Source: Nostocales cyanobacterium LEGE 11386 (GTDB lineage: Bacteria > Cyanobacteriota > Cyanobacteriia > Cyanobacteriales > Nostocaceae). Taken from it: a stretch of DNA of 64,000 nt. Shown one piece after another: positions 36,294 to 46,266 of this stretch. The position numbers and the translations under genes are program-made. Location of the stretch: positions 18,664-82,663 of the forward strand of contig JADEXK010000021.1 in NCBI GenBank assembly GCA_015207155.1. The letters are read 5' to 3'. The notes beneath the pieces are model-generated. The model saw only the letters and a program-made list of their open reading frames with translations. It searched no databases and was not told the DNA's origin. Numbering within the stretch: position 1 is the first letter of the stretch; each line of letters starts with the position of its first letter.

Positions 36294-38859
36294 CTGTATC
36301 GGGAGGAACTATGGCTACACCGTTAATGGCGTCATCTTCATCGAGGCGCTGCACTCTCACCCCAGTTGCCGATCGCGATTGTACAGAAATTGCATTGACG
36401 GACTGACGAATGATAATACCGCGATTGGTGACCATCATGATTTCATCATTATCGTTATTCACAATGCGTAGGGTTGCCAATTGGTCTTTACCTTTGCGGT
36501 TTTTAAATTTGGTTGCCATTAAACCCTGACCAGCACGATTTTGTAATCTAAACTGGGCAACTGGTACGCGCTTGCCATATCCGCCCATGGTAATTACTAA
36601 TACCCAAGGGGCTTTACTGCCGTTACCTGGGACTTCTGGGGTTTCTTCATTGGTTTCGATATCTTCTGTTTCGATATCTTCGATGTTGTCGGCTTCTTCT
36701 GTATTTAATGTGTCTAGAATGGCTGCGGGAAGAATGTCCATCCCTACGAGTTCGTCCCCATTCTTTAGTTTCATGGCTCTAACACCACGAGTTGCCCGGC
36801 TTAGAGGACGCAGCTGTTCATGGTTACACCGAAAATGAATTGCCATACCTAGACGGGAACCAACGATGACGCTGTCCTCGACTTTGGCACGGCGTACCCA
36901 CCTGAGTTGGTCGCCTTCTTCTAAGGAAATGGCAATCAAGCCGTTGGCTCTAATATTACTAAAGGCTGCCAATTCGGTTTTTTTGATATTGCCGCCTTTA
37001 GTGAGCATGACTAGATATTCTTCGCTAGTAAACTCATCTACAGGGACAATGGAGGTAATTTTTTCTTCTCTGGGAATGGGCAACATTTGCACAATGGGTG
37101 TGCCGCGACTGGTACGAGAACCCACAGGAATTTGATAGGCTTTCAAGCAGTAGACGACGCCGCGATCGCTAAAGAATAAAACACTGTCATGATCGCAACA
37201 AGTCAAGAAATGCTCAACAGTATCATCGTCTTTAACCTTGGCTGCGGCTTTGCCTCTGGTGGCACGACTTTGAGCTTCAAAGGTACTAACGGGCATCCGT
37301 TTAATGTAACCTTGCTCTGTTAGGAGAATGATGGCCTTTTCGTTGGCAATCAGGTCACGCTCATCTATTTCCCCTTCCCCTGGTAAAATTACTGTACGCC
37401 GGGGTGTAGCGAAGCTAGTTTTGAGTTGGGTGATTTCGGTTTCAATAATTTCTAGTATCCGTTCTCGCCGGGCCAAAATATCTTGCAAATCGGCAATCTG
37501 CGTTTGTAAATCTTCGTGTTCTTGGCGAATTTTGTCTGCTTCTAGGGCAGTTAAGCGCCGTAGTTGCATTTGTAAAATGGCATCGGCTTGCACTTCCGAA
37601 AGCCCGTAGGTGGTAATTAATTCACCTTTGGCTGTGGGTGCATCAGGTGCATGACGAATCAAGTTAATAATTGCATCTAACTGAGATAAGGCAATCAATA
37701 AACCCTGTAAAATATGGTCACGAGCTTCGGCTTTGCGTAGTTCGTAGCGGGTACGTCTGGTAATAGATTCAATCCGAAAATCTAGGAAGACCTCTAAAAA
37801 CTTCTTGAGGTTGAGGATTTGCGGTTCCCCATTGACCAAAGCCAACATATTCGCCCCAAAGTTGGATTGCAGTGGGGTTTGCTTGTACAGGTTATTAAGG
37901 ACTACGCGGGGGTAGGCATCGCGCTTGAGTTCGATGACAATTCGCATTCCGTCGCGATCGCTTTCGTCCCGGATGTCTGCAATTCCCTCTAGACGCTTTT
38001 CGTTCACCATGTCGGCGATTTTTTCAATCAGTCCGGCTTTGTTGGTTTGGTAGGGCAACTCGGTGATAATAATTGCTTCTCTATCTGGCCGCCCTCGTTG
38101 TTCGATGGTTTCAATGGTAGCGACACCACGCATGGTAATTGAACCACGTCCAGTGGTATAAGCTTCCCGAATGGCAGATGTTCCCAAAACCTGCGCCCCT
38201 GTGGGAAAGTCTGGCCCTTGGATATACTCCATTAATTCCAGATCGGTGATTTCTGAGTTATGAATCAGTGCCACCAAGCCATCAATTAATTCGCCCAAGT
38301 TGTGGGGCGGAATATTGGTTGCCATCCCCACGGCAATCCCGGAGGAACCATTCAGTAGCAGTTGGGGGATACGTGATGGTAAGACTGTCGGTTCTTGTTG
38401 GGAACCGTCGAAGTTATCGATGAAGTCTACAGTTTCCGATTCAATGTCTTGCAGTAGGGAGTTACTAGTTAAAGCTTGCAAGCGGCATTCTGTGTATCGC
38501 ATTGCCGCAGGCGGATCGTTGTCTACTGAACCAAAGTTACCATGCCCGTTAATTAGGGGCGATCGCATGGAAAAATCCTGTGCCATCCGCACCAGCGCAT
38601 CATACACTGCTGTATCGCCGTGGGGGTGATACTTACCCAACACTTCCCCCACTACACGGGCGCATTTACGAAATGGGCGATCGTGAGTCAAACCCAGCTC
38701 GTGCATGGCGTAGAGAATGCGACGATGCACAGGTTTCAGACCATCCCTGGCATCTGGCAGCGCCCGACCCACAATCACACTCATGGCGTATTCCAGATAA
38801 GACTGGGACATTTCGTTCCGCAGATCTGTCGGGATAATCCTCTCCTGTGAGGTTGTCAT
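36271..38859 (-). CDS. gyrA: DNA gyrase subunit A (type IIA topoisomerase)
   Basis: Breakage-rejoining subunit of gyrase, 862 residues. Start region [30 protein letters not shown]; quinolone-resistance region with [25 protein letters not shown]; catalytic Tyr in AAMRYTE (about residue 122). The C-terminal domain has beta-pinwheel repeats with the gyrase-type box at about residue 537 ([12 protein letters not shown]); a long acidic insert ([22 protein letters not shown]) lies in it. Cyanobacteria may carry two GyrA/ParC-like genes, so a ParC role cannot be fully excluded. Confidence 0.93.
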   Translation of the reverse strand: MTTSQERIIPTDLRNEMSQSYLEYAMSVIVGRALPDARDGLKPVHRRILYAMHELGLTHDRPFRKCARVVGEVLGKYHPHGDTAVYDALVRMAQDFSMRSPLINGHGNFGSVDNDPPAAMRYTECRLQALTSNSLLQDIESETVDFIDNFDGSQQEPTVLPSRIPQLLLNGSSGIAVGMATNIPPHNLGELIDGLVALIHNSEITDLELMEYIQGPDFPTGAQVLGTSAIREAYTTGRGSITMRGVATIETIEQRGRPDREAIIITELPYQTNKAGLIEKIADMVNEKRLEGIADIRDESDRDGMRIVIELKRDAYPRVVLNNLYKQTPLQSNFGANMLALVNGEPQILNLKKFLEVFLDFRIESITRRTRYELRKAEARDHILQGLLIALSQLDAIINLIRHAPDAPTAKGELITTYGLSEVQADAILQMQLRRLTALEADKIRQEHEDLQTQIADLQDILARRERILEIIETEITQLKTSFATPRRTVILPGEGEIDERDLIANEKAIILLTEQGYIKRMPVSTFEAQSRATRGKAAAKVKDDDTVEHFLTCCDHDSVLFFSDRGVVYCLKAYQIPVGSRTSRGTPIVQMLPIPREEKITSIVPVDEFTSEEYLVMLTKGGNIKKTELAAFSNIRANGLIAISLEEGDQLRWVRRAKVEDSVIVGSRLGMAIHFRCNHEQLRPLSRATRGVRAMKLKNGDELVGMDILPAAILDTLNTEEADNIEDIETEDIETNEETPEVPGNGSKAPWVLVITMGGYGKRVPVAQFRLQNRAGQGLMATKFKNRKGKDQLATLRIVNNDNDEIMMVTNRGIIIRQSVNAISVQSRSATGVRVQRLDEDDAINGVAIVPPDTVDVEETE

Positions 38860-39293
38860 AACCTAAAAAACTCCAAAAAACGTAGATTGTGGCCCTTAAA
38901 GTTGACAAAGCGCAAAATTATTCTCAATTACTCTTGAATAATTGCCATATTTTGATACAATTCTAACATATATTCTTTTTCTTGCCGAGAATGTAACTGG
39001 CTAAAAGATAAGAATTTAAAATTTTAAATTTAAAACTTTATATTGTTTTATCTATTAAATATTATTTATGTATATTAAATAGAGAATTATAATTAAAAAA
39101 TAATCTAATTTGATTGATTAATAATACTTACTATTAATGAATTTTTAATCAGATCAATAAAGCCTATAGTAGTTAGAATAAACTTTATTTTCATTATTTA
39201 TGCTTGTTAGTATGTTCGTTTAAATATCTGCTTTTATACCTGACTGTAGCAAAGGGTTTGGGTAGCTTGTAATTGCTACACCCATTCTGAGAG
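38860..39293. other. AT-rich spacer upstream of gyrA
   Basis: About 430 bases, with extreme A+T content (for example ATTTAAAATTTTAAATTTAA near 39014), able to act as the gyrA promoter region. No coding frame or recognised element seen. Confidence 0.5.
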
Positions 39294-39602
39294 CTAAGTG
39301 CGATCGCTTGGGAGCATCCCAGTTTTTATTGAGCGAGCAAAGATTAATCCATTAAGATAGGCACAACGGTGAGCAATGACTTGAGGAACATTCTCAATTT
39401 TCCACTGTGCGCCAGAAAGTTTAGTCTGACTGTCAATTTGTTTAATAGTAAATTCAATTGCTTCAAAGCCAATCGAGCAAATTTGCTCGGCTTGGTAATA
39501 CTGGTGATTAACAATACGGTATCGAGGTTGCTCAAGGTAAACACAGAAATTCTCGGCTTGTTTAAGCGTGCAATCAGCAAAGGTGGCAATTGCATCATCC
39601 AC
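39294..39602 (-). CDS. Hypothetical protein
   Basis: A 102-residue soluble protein I cannot assign to a family. It starts at a GTG preceded by AGGT, and is preferred over two overlapping frames because its composition is protein-like, with charged and hydrophobic residues alternating (IGFEAIEFTIKQIDSQTKLSG, VPQVIAHRCAYLNGLIFARS). Three Cys and a His are present. No neighbour on the same strand suggests a function. Confidence 0.5.
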   Translation of the reverse strand: MDDAIATFADCTLKQAENFCVYLEQPRYRIVNHQYYQAEQICSIGFEAIEFTIKQIDSQTKLSGAQWKIENVPQVIAHRCAYLNGLIFARSIKTGMLPSDRT

Positions 39603-39949
39603 TTTACCTGAGATTAATTAATTTACAGCAGACTGCACGGAAATGATGTGCAAATATATCTGTGTTTATCTGTAATTCCTTATTTCTATGGCTACGCCAT
39701 ACAAGCTATCAGTACCTCAACCAACTGCAAAAAGCTGTATAACTAAATCAGAGTCTACAACAACACTCAATATGTTTGCTCGTAGTCTATCAAAATTTAA
39801 AGATATTCAGGTGACGAAAAAGATACTTTCAGTAGAAAATAAAATTGCGAATAACCGATTACCCGTAAGGCTTTGAGAAAAAAATAAGGTAAACTTTTAT
39901 AGCCAAGAATTGCCTAAAAATATTTCATAATTAAGGGGAGAACATCCCA
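39603..39949. other. Spacer upstream of acnB
   Basis: About 350 bases between divergent genes. It contains the palindrome TATGGCTACGCCATA at 39687-39701, a dispersed cyanobacterial motif, and presumably the acnB promoter. A short frame starting in the palindrome is not credible. Confidence 0.5.
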
Positions 39950-42640
39950 ATGGAGAACACACGAATGCTAGAACAATACCGTCAGCATGTTGCGGAACGC
40001 GCCCAACTCGGTATTCCCCCTTTACCATTGGATGCGAAGCAAACCTCAGAATTATGTGAACTACTGAAGAATCCACCAGAGGGTGAGGAAGATACACTAT
40101 TACATTTATTACGCGATTGGGCTTTGCCCACACTTTGTGAACGCATTCCCCCCGGTGTAGATGAAGCAGCTTATGTCAAAGCCGGATTCCTGACTGCGAT
40201 TGCTAAAGGCGAAATCACCAGTTCTTTAGTTTCACCCATCGCCGCCGTAGAATTGCTGGGAACGATGGTAGGCGGATACAATGTGCAGTCTTTAATTGAC
40301 TTGTTACAAATTTCCGCCGATGAATCAGATGAAGCAGGTTTAGTCATGCGGGGGGAAGGTAGAGAACCCATCGCTGCCCATGCTGCTGAAGCCTTGAGTA
40401 AAATTCTTTTGGTGTATGATGCCTTTCATGATGTGTTGGAATTATCTCAAAGCAATCTGTTTGCTAAACAGGTAATTGACTCTTGGGCGAAGGCTGAATG
40501 GTTTACCAGTCGTCCCCAATTACCAGAAGCTATCACCGTCACTGTGTTTAAAGTTCCTGGGGAAACCAACACCGATGACTTATCCCCAGCTACCCACGCT
40601 ACCACACGCCCGGATATTCCTTTACATGCTTTAGCCATGTTAGAGTCACGGCAACCTGGAAGCTTAGAATTAATTGCCGAGTTAAAGCAAAAAGGACATC
40701 CCGTAGCTTATGTAGGCGATGTTGTCGGTACTGGTTCCTCACGGAAATCTGCCATTAACTCAGTATTGTGGCATTTAGGAGAAGATATCCCTTATGTTCC
40801 CAACAAACGCGCTGGGGGGTATATTTTAGGTAGTGCGATCGCGCCTATCTTTTTCAATACAGCAGAAGATGCAGGTGCTTTACCAATTCAATGTGATGTC
40901 ACCAACTTAGAAACCGGGATGGTGATTACCATTCATCCCTACAAAGGCGAAATCACCAACGAAGCCGGCGAAGTTATTTCCACCTTCACCCTCAAACCCG
41001 ATACCATCTTAGATGAAGTCCGCGCTGGAGGACGCATACCTTTACTGATTGGCCGTACCCTCACCGACAAAACCCGCGAAGCTTTAAATTTAGAACCCAG
41101 TACTGTATTCATTCGTCCCCAGCAACCCAATGATACAGGCAAAGGCTACACCCTGGCTCAGAAAATCGTAGGTAAAGCTTGCGGTTTACCTGGTGTACGT
41201 CCAGGAACATCTTGCGAACCAATTATGACTACCGTGGGTTCTCAGGATACCACAGGCCCCATGACCCGCGACGAATTAAAAGAACTCGCTTGTCTGGGTT
41301 TCAGTGCAGATTTAGTCATGCAGAGTTTCTGTCACACAGCAGCATATCCCAAACCAGTAGACATCAAAACACACCAAGAACTACCAGATTTCTTCGCCTC
41401 CCGTGGTGGAGTGGCTTTACGTCCCGGCGATGGTATTATTCACTCTTGGTTAAATAGGATGCTGTTACCTGATACTGTAGGAACAGGCGGCGACTCCCAT
41501 ACTCGTTTCCCCTTGGGTATATCCTTCCCCGCAGGTTCTGGGTTAGTGGCTTTTGCTGGTGCATTGGGTGTCATGCCCTTGGATATGCCAGAATCAGTAT
41601 TGGTGCGTTTCAAAGGTGAATTGCAACCTGGTATTACCTTACGGGATATCGTCAATGCTATTCCTTACGTCGCCATTCAAAAAGGTTTGCTGACAGTAGA
41701 GAAGCAAAACAAGAAAAACGTCTTCTCTGGGCGAATTTTAGAAATGGAAGGCTTACCAGATTTAAAAGTAGAACAAGCCTTTGAACTCACCGACGCTTCC
41801 GCAGAACGTTCTTGTGCAGGTTGTACAATTAAACTGAGTGTCGAGACAGTTGCCGAATATCTGCGTTCCAACATATCGCTGTTAAAGAACATGGTAGCCA
41901 GAGGTTACAGCGATGCACGCACCATAATGCGCCGGGTAGCCAAAATGGAAGAATGGTTAGCCAACCCCGTGCTAATGTCAGCTGATGCTGATGCGGAATA
42001 TGCAGAAATCATTGAAATTGATTTGAACGAAATCACAGAACCAATTGTCGCTGCACCCAACGATCCTGATAATGTCAAATTATTATCGGAAGTTGCTAAT
42101 GACCCAGTACAAGAAGTATTTGTGGGTTCTTGTATGACCAATATCGGTCATTATCGGGCAACAGGTAAAGTATTAGAAGGTGCAGGTGAAGTCAAAACCC
42201 GTTTGTGGATTTGTCCCCCCACTCGCATGGATGAACACCAACTCAAAGAAGAAGGTGTATATAGCATTTTTCAAACTGCTAATGCGCGGACAGAAATGCC
42301 TGGATGTAGTTTATGCATGGGGAATCAGGCGCGAGTTGCTGATGGGACAACGGTGTTTTCTACCTCAACGCGTAACTTCAATAATCGCATGGGTAAAGAT
42401 GCGCGAGTATATCTTGGTTCCGCCGAATTAGCCGCAGTTTGCGCGCTGCTGGGACGTATCCCCACAGTGCAGGAATATATGGATATTGTGGCGGAGAAAA
42501 TTCATCCTTTTGCTGATGATTTGTATCGGTATTTGAACTTTGATCAAATTGCCGGATTTGAGGATGAAGGGCGAGTGATTGCTTTAGAAGATATGCCTAG
42601 AATTGAAGATATTTTGGGTATGCCTACAGCAGGGAAGTAG
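39950..42640 (+). CDS. acnB: Aconitate hydratase B
   Basis: TCA-cycle enzyme interconverting citrate and isocitrate, and usually 2-methylisocitrate, 896 residues. It has the AcnB order: N-terminal HEAT-like domain (1-160), swivelling domain with [24 protein letters not shown], then the Fe-S core. The [4Fe-4S] ligands are Cys in GSCMTNIGH and both Cys of [10 protein letters not shown]. An AAGGGGAG ribosome site precedes the ATG at 39950; an ATG at 39965 also fits. A G/C-rich hairpin, GGGTGGGC-TTT-GCCCACC, just after the stop (42650-42666) may be its terminator. Part of its 3' end is duplicated at 44647-44697. Confidence 0.95.
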   Translation: MENTRMLEQYRQHVAERAQLGIPPLPLDAKQTSELCELLKNPPEGEEDTLLHLLRDWALPTLCERIPPGVDEAAYVKAGFLTAIAKGEITSSLVSPIAAVELLGTMVGGYNVQSLIDLLQISADESDEAGLVMRGEGREPIAAHAAEALSKILLVYDAFHDVLELSQSNLFAKQVIDSWAKAEWFTSRPQLPEAITVTVFKVPGETNTDDLSPATHATTRPDIPLHALAMLESRQPGSLELIAELKQKGHPVAYVGDVVGTGSSRKSAINSVLWHLGEDIPYVPNKRAGGYILGSAIAPIFFNTAEDAGALPIQCDVTNLETGMVITIHPYKGEITNEAGEVISTFTLKPDTILDEVRAGGRIPLLIGRTLTDKTREALNLEPSTVFIRPQQPNDTGKGYTLAQKIVGKACGLPGVRPGTSCEPIMTTVGSQDTTGPMTRDELKELACLGFSADLVMQSFCHTAAYPKPVDIKTHQELPDFFASRGGVALRPGDGIIHSWLNRMLLPDTVGTGGDSHTRFPLGISFPAGSGLVAFAGALGVMPLDMPESVLVRFKGELQPGITLRDIVNAIPYVAIQKGLLTVEKQNKKNVFSGRILEMEGLPDLKVEQAFELTDASAERSCAGCTIKLSVETVAEYLRSNISLLKNMVARGYSDARTIMRRVAKMEEWLANPVLMSADADAEYAEIIEIDLNEITEPIVAAPNDPDNVKLLSEVANDPVQEVFVGSCMTNIGHYRATGKVLEGAGEVKTRLWICPPTRMDEHQLKEEGVYSIFQTANARTEMPGCSLCMGNQARVADGTTVFSTSTRNFNNRMGKDARVYLGSAELAAVCALLGRIPTVQEYMDIVAEKIHPFADDLYRYLNFDQIAGFEDEGRVIALEDMPRIEDILGMPTAGK

Positions 42641-42649
42641 TGATATTGG

Positions 42650-42667
42650 GGTGGGCTTTGCCCACCT
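42650..42667 (+). terminator. Hairpin after acnB
   Basis: GGTGGGC-TTT-GCCCACC, 7 perfect pairs starting about 10 bases after the acnB stop. There is no long U-run, so termination would be weak. Confidence 0.45.
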
Positions 42668-42814
42668 GATACTATCAATTAAATGGATACCATTATTAAT
42701 TAGGTTTTTAAAGCTACTCAATATGTCTAAAAAGCTTTTGCTGGCGAGTACTTTTGGCAGTATAATATCATTGTGTTTAAATTCAAACATGTTGTCATAT
42801 TAATGTATTTAGAT

Positions 42815-43027
42815 ATGAAATCCCTGCAAGACTACACTAGTGTTATTGCTCCTGATGACAATGGTACATTCATAGCGTATGTTCCAGCTATTCCTAGTTG
42901 CCATGCTTGGGGAAAAACAGCAGATGAAGCTTGGAGAGAGCTGGCGTGTGTTTTTGAAATGATTAAGGAAGAGTATCAACAAGAAAAAAGATCAATGCCT
43001 TGTAATGTAGAACTCGTAGTTGCTTAA
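42815..43027 (+). CDS. HicB-like antitoxin
   Basis: A 70-residue protein with the partial RNase-H-like fold of HicB antitoxins: YTSVIAPDDNGTFIAYVPAIPSCHAWGKTADEAWRELA. The short strand 'VPAIPSCHAWG' replaces the family's usual 'VPDLPGCxxxG'. No C-terminal DNA-binding domain, which is common in short HicB forms. The ATG at 42815 is chosen because the upstream extension (to 42773) is not conserved-looking. It precedes the HicA-like gene by 209 bases, an unusually long gap and the reverse of the classical hicA-hicB order. Confidence 0.8.
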   Translation: MKSLQDYTSVIAPDDNGTFIAYVPAIPSCHAWGKTADEAWRELACVFEMIKEEYQQEKRSMPCNVELVVA

Positions 43028-43236
43028 GCTTCAATAAACACTAACTTCTCTATACATAAAAATTAGTCAAACTGGAATAATTTACAGGAATGTTTCAGCA
43101 TGAGTATATGTTGACACACATATTGGATTGTTGTATAATTGACACATTACTTAGCTGAACCTTGACAAATAAATAGTGTGCTTGAAGATAGCGATGACTT
43201 CTAACCATTAAGCAAAGTTAAACTAAAGGTGAAACT

Positions 43237-43449
43237 ATGCCCTATAAGGTAAAAGTCATTGAGAAAGTTCTCACTAGTCTTGGATTTGAAAAAACCAAGA
43301 AGAAGTGTGCCCATGCTCGCTGGAGACATCCCGATGGAAGAGGAACAACAGTTCCAAATCACGGTTGTAACGAGATTGGAACCGGGCTATTTAGAAAAAT
43401 CCTTAAGGATATTTATATAACTGAAGATGATTTCCATAATTTAATTTAA
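43237..43449 (+). CDS. HicA-like mRNA interferase toxin
   Basis: A 70-residue double-stranded-RNA-binding-fold toxin. CAHARWRHPDGRGTTVPNH corresponds to the HicA core GSHHxxRHPDG...VPxH, with His 26 as probable catalytic residue, though the usual GS before it is changed to CA. GTGLFRKILKDIYITEDDF is the conserved C-terminal helix. AAAGGTGAAACT just before the ATG is a good ribosome site, so it may be translated independently of hicB. Confidence 0.82.
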   Translation: MPYKVKVIEKVLTSLGFEKTKKKCAHARWRHPDGRGTTVPNHGCNEIGTGLFRKILKDIYITEDDFHNLI

Positions 43450-43904
43450 GTAAATTTATTATTATTTTTTCCAATTTATTTATAAATCTAAACTAGATTA
43501 TCAGGAGCAATGTAATGATGAAGTGTTTGTAAATTAATTCTAGATTGTCTTGATGAGGCTAGGAGAATTTTATAGAAGCATCATCTATCAAGCACACCAA
43601 CTAATCTACAAATGCCTTTATTAAACTTAAGAAAGGTTTTTTTATGACAGTATGATCCAACTTACGGAATACAGACCTAACCCCCTAACCCCCTTCCCTA
43701 CTAGGGAAGGGGGAAAAAGACTGCTGTATTGTCTGTGTTGAAGATTTAGGCGATCGCTCTGTTCATTCTCTTAGCTTGTTACTTGATTTAAATAATGCCA
43801 ATTATTACAAAATTTAATTAATATAAGATATCCAGAAATTTTGATAACTTCTAAAAAAACTTAGTTATTTTTTTACTCAAAAGTCTAAATATCAACTTTT
43901 TTGA
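43450..43904. other. Spacer in accessory island with an 85-base repeat
   Basis: About 455 bases. It contains copy A of the 85-base direct repeat (43674-43758); the rest is AT-rich, with no frame. Confidence 0.55.
43674..43758. repeat. 85-base direct repeat, copy A
   Basis: GACCTAACCCCCTAACCCCC, the hairpin CCCTACTAGGG, and a tail ending GGCGATCGCT. About 94% identical by eye to 46771-46855, in the same orientation. The two copies enclose most of the accessory island. Confidence 0.85.
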
Positions 43905-44258
43905 TTAAACGCACATATTATCACTACAACCAAGAGCTTCTTTCAGTTTGCGTTTTAAATCCGAAGAAATAGGTAAATTATCAATTTCCTCACATAACTT
44001 TGAAAGTGGTTCTTTTTTCTTTCGCTCTACATATATTCCAGTTAAAAGACCATCAATACCATATTTACTTAGGGATTCCGTGATTAATCCAGCAATACCT
44101 AAAGCAGCTATACCACCTATCATTCCAAAAGGCCCACCAAGAGCTGCTAAAGCTGTTGTTATAGCTGCACCTCCTGCTAATCCTGTAGCCGCCATTGTGA
44201 CTACAAGTAGCACACCAGGTAAACCTAAAGCAGCAACTTTTCTAACTACTTCATCCAT
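43905..44258 (-). CDS. Glycine/alanine-rich two-helix membrane protein
   Basis: A 117-residue protein I cannot name. Residues 10-60 form two hydrophobic segments packed with small residues (LPGVLLVVTMAATGLAGGAA and ALGGPFGMIGGIAALGIAGL), i.e. glycine-zipper-like helices able to form membrane oligomers. A charged C-terminal domain follows (YVERKKKEPLSKLCEEIDN). It ends with CSDNMCV. The gene lies among toxin-antitoxin modules, so a membrane-active effector is conceivable but is a guess. Confidence 0.65.
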   Translation of the reverse strand: MDEVVRKVAALGLPGVLLVVTMAATGLAGGAAITTALAALGGPFGMIGGIAALGIAGLITESLSKYGIDGLLTGIYVERKKKEPLSKLCEEIDNLPISSDLKRKLKEALGCSDNMCV

Positions 44259-44426
44259 AAACTGATTATTAACTCAATATATTGATATTCAAAGCTATTT
44301 TATACAATAAAATTAAAAATAAACTGCGTATATTAACGTAAATTTTACCAGTTAATTTATCCAATGGCATCTTATTATCTGTATGACAAATTTTTCTTTT
44401 CACTGCTTCCAAATGAGAAAATAGCG

Positions 44427-44659
44427 AAAAATCTAGCTCCCCTCTCCGCGTCGGAGAGGGGTTGAGGGAGAGGTCAGCCATAATGTATGAATCAACACCA
44501 GCTCCCATAATTCATACATGAACAATTCCACACCCCCGCACCCATCGCCACCAACACAAGACAACACTCACAACATAGTCATCGGACAAAAAATCAACCC
44601 AGATAAAATACAGTGTGCTAAAGAACTTCGTCGCCACATGACACCAGCAGAAAAAATTC
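44427..44659. repeat. 233-base direct repeat, copy A
   Basis: Gapless match to 46267-46499. It comprises a hairpin leader (CCCCTCTCCG-CG-TCGGAGAGGGG), a ~60-base promoter-like segment with TAATGTATGAATC, and the first ~47 codons of a DUF559 gene. The match ends at GAAAAAATTC. Confidence 0.88.
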
Positions 44660-44727
44660 ATCCATTTGCCGGGTTTGAGGATGAAGGGCGAGTGATTTCT
44701 AAGGAAGAAGAAGCTTTATTGGTATAG
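44518..44727 (+). pseudogene. Truncated DUF559 gene fused to an acnB tail fragment
   Basis: The first ~46 codons match the intact DUF559 gene at 46358 (MNNSTPPHPSPPTQDNTHNI, AKELRRHMTP). After the shared GAAAAAATTC the frame runs into a fragment of the acnB 3' end: [17 protein letters not shown] matches AcnB AEKIHPFA and [10 protein letters not shown] with 37-38 bases deleted between. It then ends SKEEEALLV. The nuclease domain is missing, so it is a pseudogene, although still an open frame of 69 residues. Confidence 0.82.
44647..44697 (+). repeat. Partial copy of the acnB 3' end
   Basis: Matches acnB at 42491-42513 (20 of 23 bases) and 42551-42580 (29 of 30), with the intervening bases deleted between short TTTGC/ATTGC sequences. 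Same orientation as acnB and about 2.1 kb downstream of it. Confidence 0.82.
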
Positions 44728-44732
44728 TTGAA

Positions 44733-44761
44733 TTAGGGTGAGTCTTGATGACTCACCCTAA
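44733..44761 (+). terminator. Hairpin after the chimeric pseudogene
   Basis: TTAGGGTGAGT and ACTCACCCTAA form 11 perfect pairs with loop CTTGATG, followed by an AT-rich run. Confidence 0.6.
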
Positions 44762-44784
44762 TATATTTCAAGCAAATCAAGTAT

Positions 44785-45033
44785 GTGCAGTACCAAATAG
44801 GATTTAAACCCAAAGCAATTAAAGATTTAGAGAAATTCTCTGTAGATATTAGAGAACGCATTATCAATAAAATTGAAGCAATGCAAGATGAATTACAGGG
44901 AGATGTCAAACGCTTAACCAACTTTACACCAGAATATCGTCTGAGAGTAGGTGATTATCGCGTTTTGTTTGAATTAGAAGAACAGACTATCATGATATAT
45001 AGGGTGAAGCATCGCAGTAAAGCTTATGAGTAA
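44785..45033 (+). CDS. RelE/ParE-type toxin
   Basis: An 82-residue toxin of the RelE superfamily. Typical features: YQIGFKPKAIKDLEKFSVDIRERIINKI (first strand and two helices), GDVKRLTNFTPEYRLRVGDYRVLFELE, and the C-terminal VKHRSKAYE with the Arg/Tyr positions used in mRNA cleavage. Start is a GTG at 44785; the overlapping ATG at 44783 is out of frame and soon stops. The antitoxin follows 14 bases later (toxin-first order). Confidence 0.87.
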   Translation: MQYQIGFKPKAIKDLEKFSVDIRERIINKIEAMQDELQGDVKRLTNFTPEYRLRVGDYRVLFELEEQTIMIYRVKHRSKAYE

Positions 45034-45047
45034 AAGGAGTTTTAAAC

Positions 45048-45245
45048 ATGATTGAATTACATCCTGAATTTTTAACAAAAAATGGTCAAAAGCAATTTGC
45101 TGTTTTACCTTATGAGGAATTTTTAAAAGTTCAGGAATTGTTAGAAGATTTAGAAGATTTACAGGATTTAAGAGATGCAAAAACAGAAGAAAAAGATAGT
45201 GCTTCGGTATCTTTAGCCGAAGTAAAAAAAATGTTATTATCTTAA
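45048..45245 (+). CDS. Antitoxin of the RelE-type toxin (Phd/YefM-like)
   Basis: A 65-residue protein directly downstream of the RelE-like gene. FLTKNGQKQFAVLPYEEFLKVQELLEDLEDLQDLRDAK resembles the C-terminal part of Phd/YefM-type antitoxins that wrap around the toxin; the tail is acidic. A clear AAGGAG precedes the ATG at 45048. The usual N-terminal DNA-binding strand is short, so autoregulation may be weak. Confidence 0.78.
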   Translation: MIELHPEFLTKNGQKQFAVLPYEEFLKVQELLEDLEDLQDLRDAKTEEKDSASVSLAEVKKMLLS

Positions 45246-45423
45246 ATTTTGTTGTTAAGCATAAATTTTTCAAGTCTTCTCAACTTCTATGTTTTTGAAA
45301 AAAATTGAAAGGTAGGTCTTTTGATGAGTTATCCAAAGTTAAAAAACCTCGAAAACTAACATTTTTTTGCGAAAATTTTGTTTAATTCGGTACTGTGAGA
45401 TTTTTCATGAGGAATAATTACTA

Positions 45424-45762
45424 ATGACTCAACCTAATTTAATTAACCAAACTGAAGTTAGCCAGATTAACGAAGAAACTTGTCTGATAGAAATTTTACA
45501 AGAAATTCAAGAAACGCCTCAAGAATACTGGTCAAATTTGCTAGAAATTATCCGCGTTTTTCGGAAAAGTGTAACTATTAAACCAGAATTATTAAGCCAT
45601 TTTCAACAAGAAGATTGGAATAGACAAAATCAAGAAATTTTAAATCACCAACATCAAGCACTTAAAGAATTAACTAAAGAATGGTTAGAAGCAGGAGATG
45701 AACAAGAGCAAACAGAGACTTGGGAATATTTAAATCAAGCAATTGATGACAATCCCTTTTAA
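45424..45762 (+). CDS. Putative antitoxin or small partner of a PIN protein
   Basis: A 112-residue acidic helical protein, Gln- and Glu-rich (EILQEIQETPQEYWSNLLEI, HHQALKELTKEW-like segment), with no family recognised. It precedes a PIN-domain gene by 17 bases on the same strand and its size fits an antitoxin. ATGAGGAATAATTACTA just upstream gives GAGGAA, a good ribosome site. Function is by context only. Confidence 0.62.
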   Translation: MTQPNLINQTEVSQINEETCLIEILQEIQETPQEYWSNLLEIIRVFRKSVTIKPELLSHFQQEDWNRQNQEILNHQHQALKELTKEWLEAGDEQEQTETWEYLNQAIDDNPF

Positions 45763-45779
45763 AGTTGGCATCAATTTTT

Positions 45780-46235
45780 ATGAGTAAATTGATTTTTCTA
45801 GATACAAATATTTTAGGAATGGTAACAAATCCTAAAAATACTAATACTATTTGTCAAGAATGTAAAGAATGGTTAGATGCACTACCATTAAAAGGTTATC
45901 AAATAATTTTACCTGAAATTGCTGATTATGAATTGAGACGAGAACTACTGAGAGCAGGAAAAACATCAGGTATTCAACGCTTAGATCAATTGAAACAAGC
46001 GATTACTTATTTACCAATTACTACTGCTGTAATGCTTTTAGCTGCAAATTTTTGGGCTGAAGTTAGAAAAACAGGAAAAACTACTGCTGATCCTAAATCA
46101 CTTGATGGTGATGTGATTTTAGCAGCACAAGCAAAAATTGAACAATTAAAAGGGCATCAAGTAATTATTGCTACTACTAATGTTAAACATTTATCATTAT
46201 TTATAAATGCTCTTGAATGGCAGAATATTAATTAA
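45780..46235 (+). CDS. PIN-domain protein (VapC-like)
   Basis: A 151-residue PIN ribonuclease. It begins KLIFLDTNILGMVTNP, with the first acidic residue in LDTN; further acids are in LPEIADYELRREL and in the SLDGDVILAAQA segment (Asp in GDVILAA), the PIN signature. The ATG at 45780 is preferred to a TTG at 45765. It is paired with the 112-residue acidic protein upstream. The middle segment TTADPKSLDGDV is longer than in most VapC toxins. Confidence 0.8.
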   Translation: MSKLIFLDTNILGMVTNPKNTNTICQECKEWLDALPLKGYQIILPEIADYELRRELLRAGKTSGIQRLDQLKQAITYLPITTAVMLLAANFWAEVRKTGKTTADPKSLDGDVILAAQAKIEQLKGHQVIIATTNVKHLSLFINALEWQNIN

Positions 46236-46266
46236 ATAGACTAAAGTATGACGTTTCATATTAGGA

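Noticed and set aside
39688..39876. 62-codon plus-strand frame upstream of acnB
   Set aside because: It begins in the palindrome TATGGCTACGCCATA, has no ribosome site and no protein-like pattern.
42603..42803. 66-codon frame across the acnB end and hicB leader
   Set aside because: It overlaps the acnB 3' end in another frame and runs through AT-rich spacer; no supporting start.
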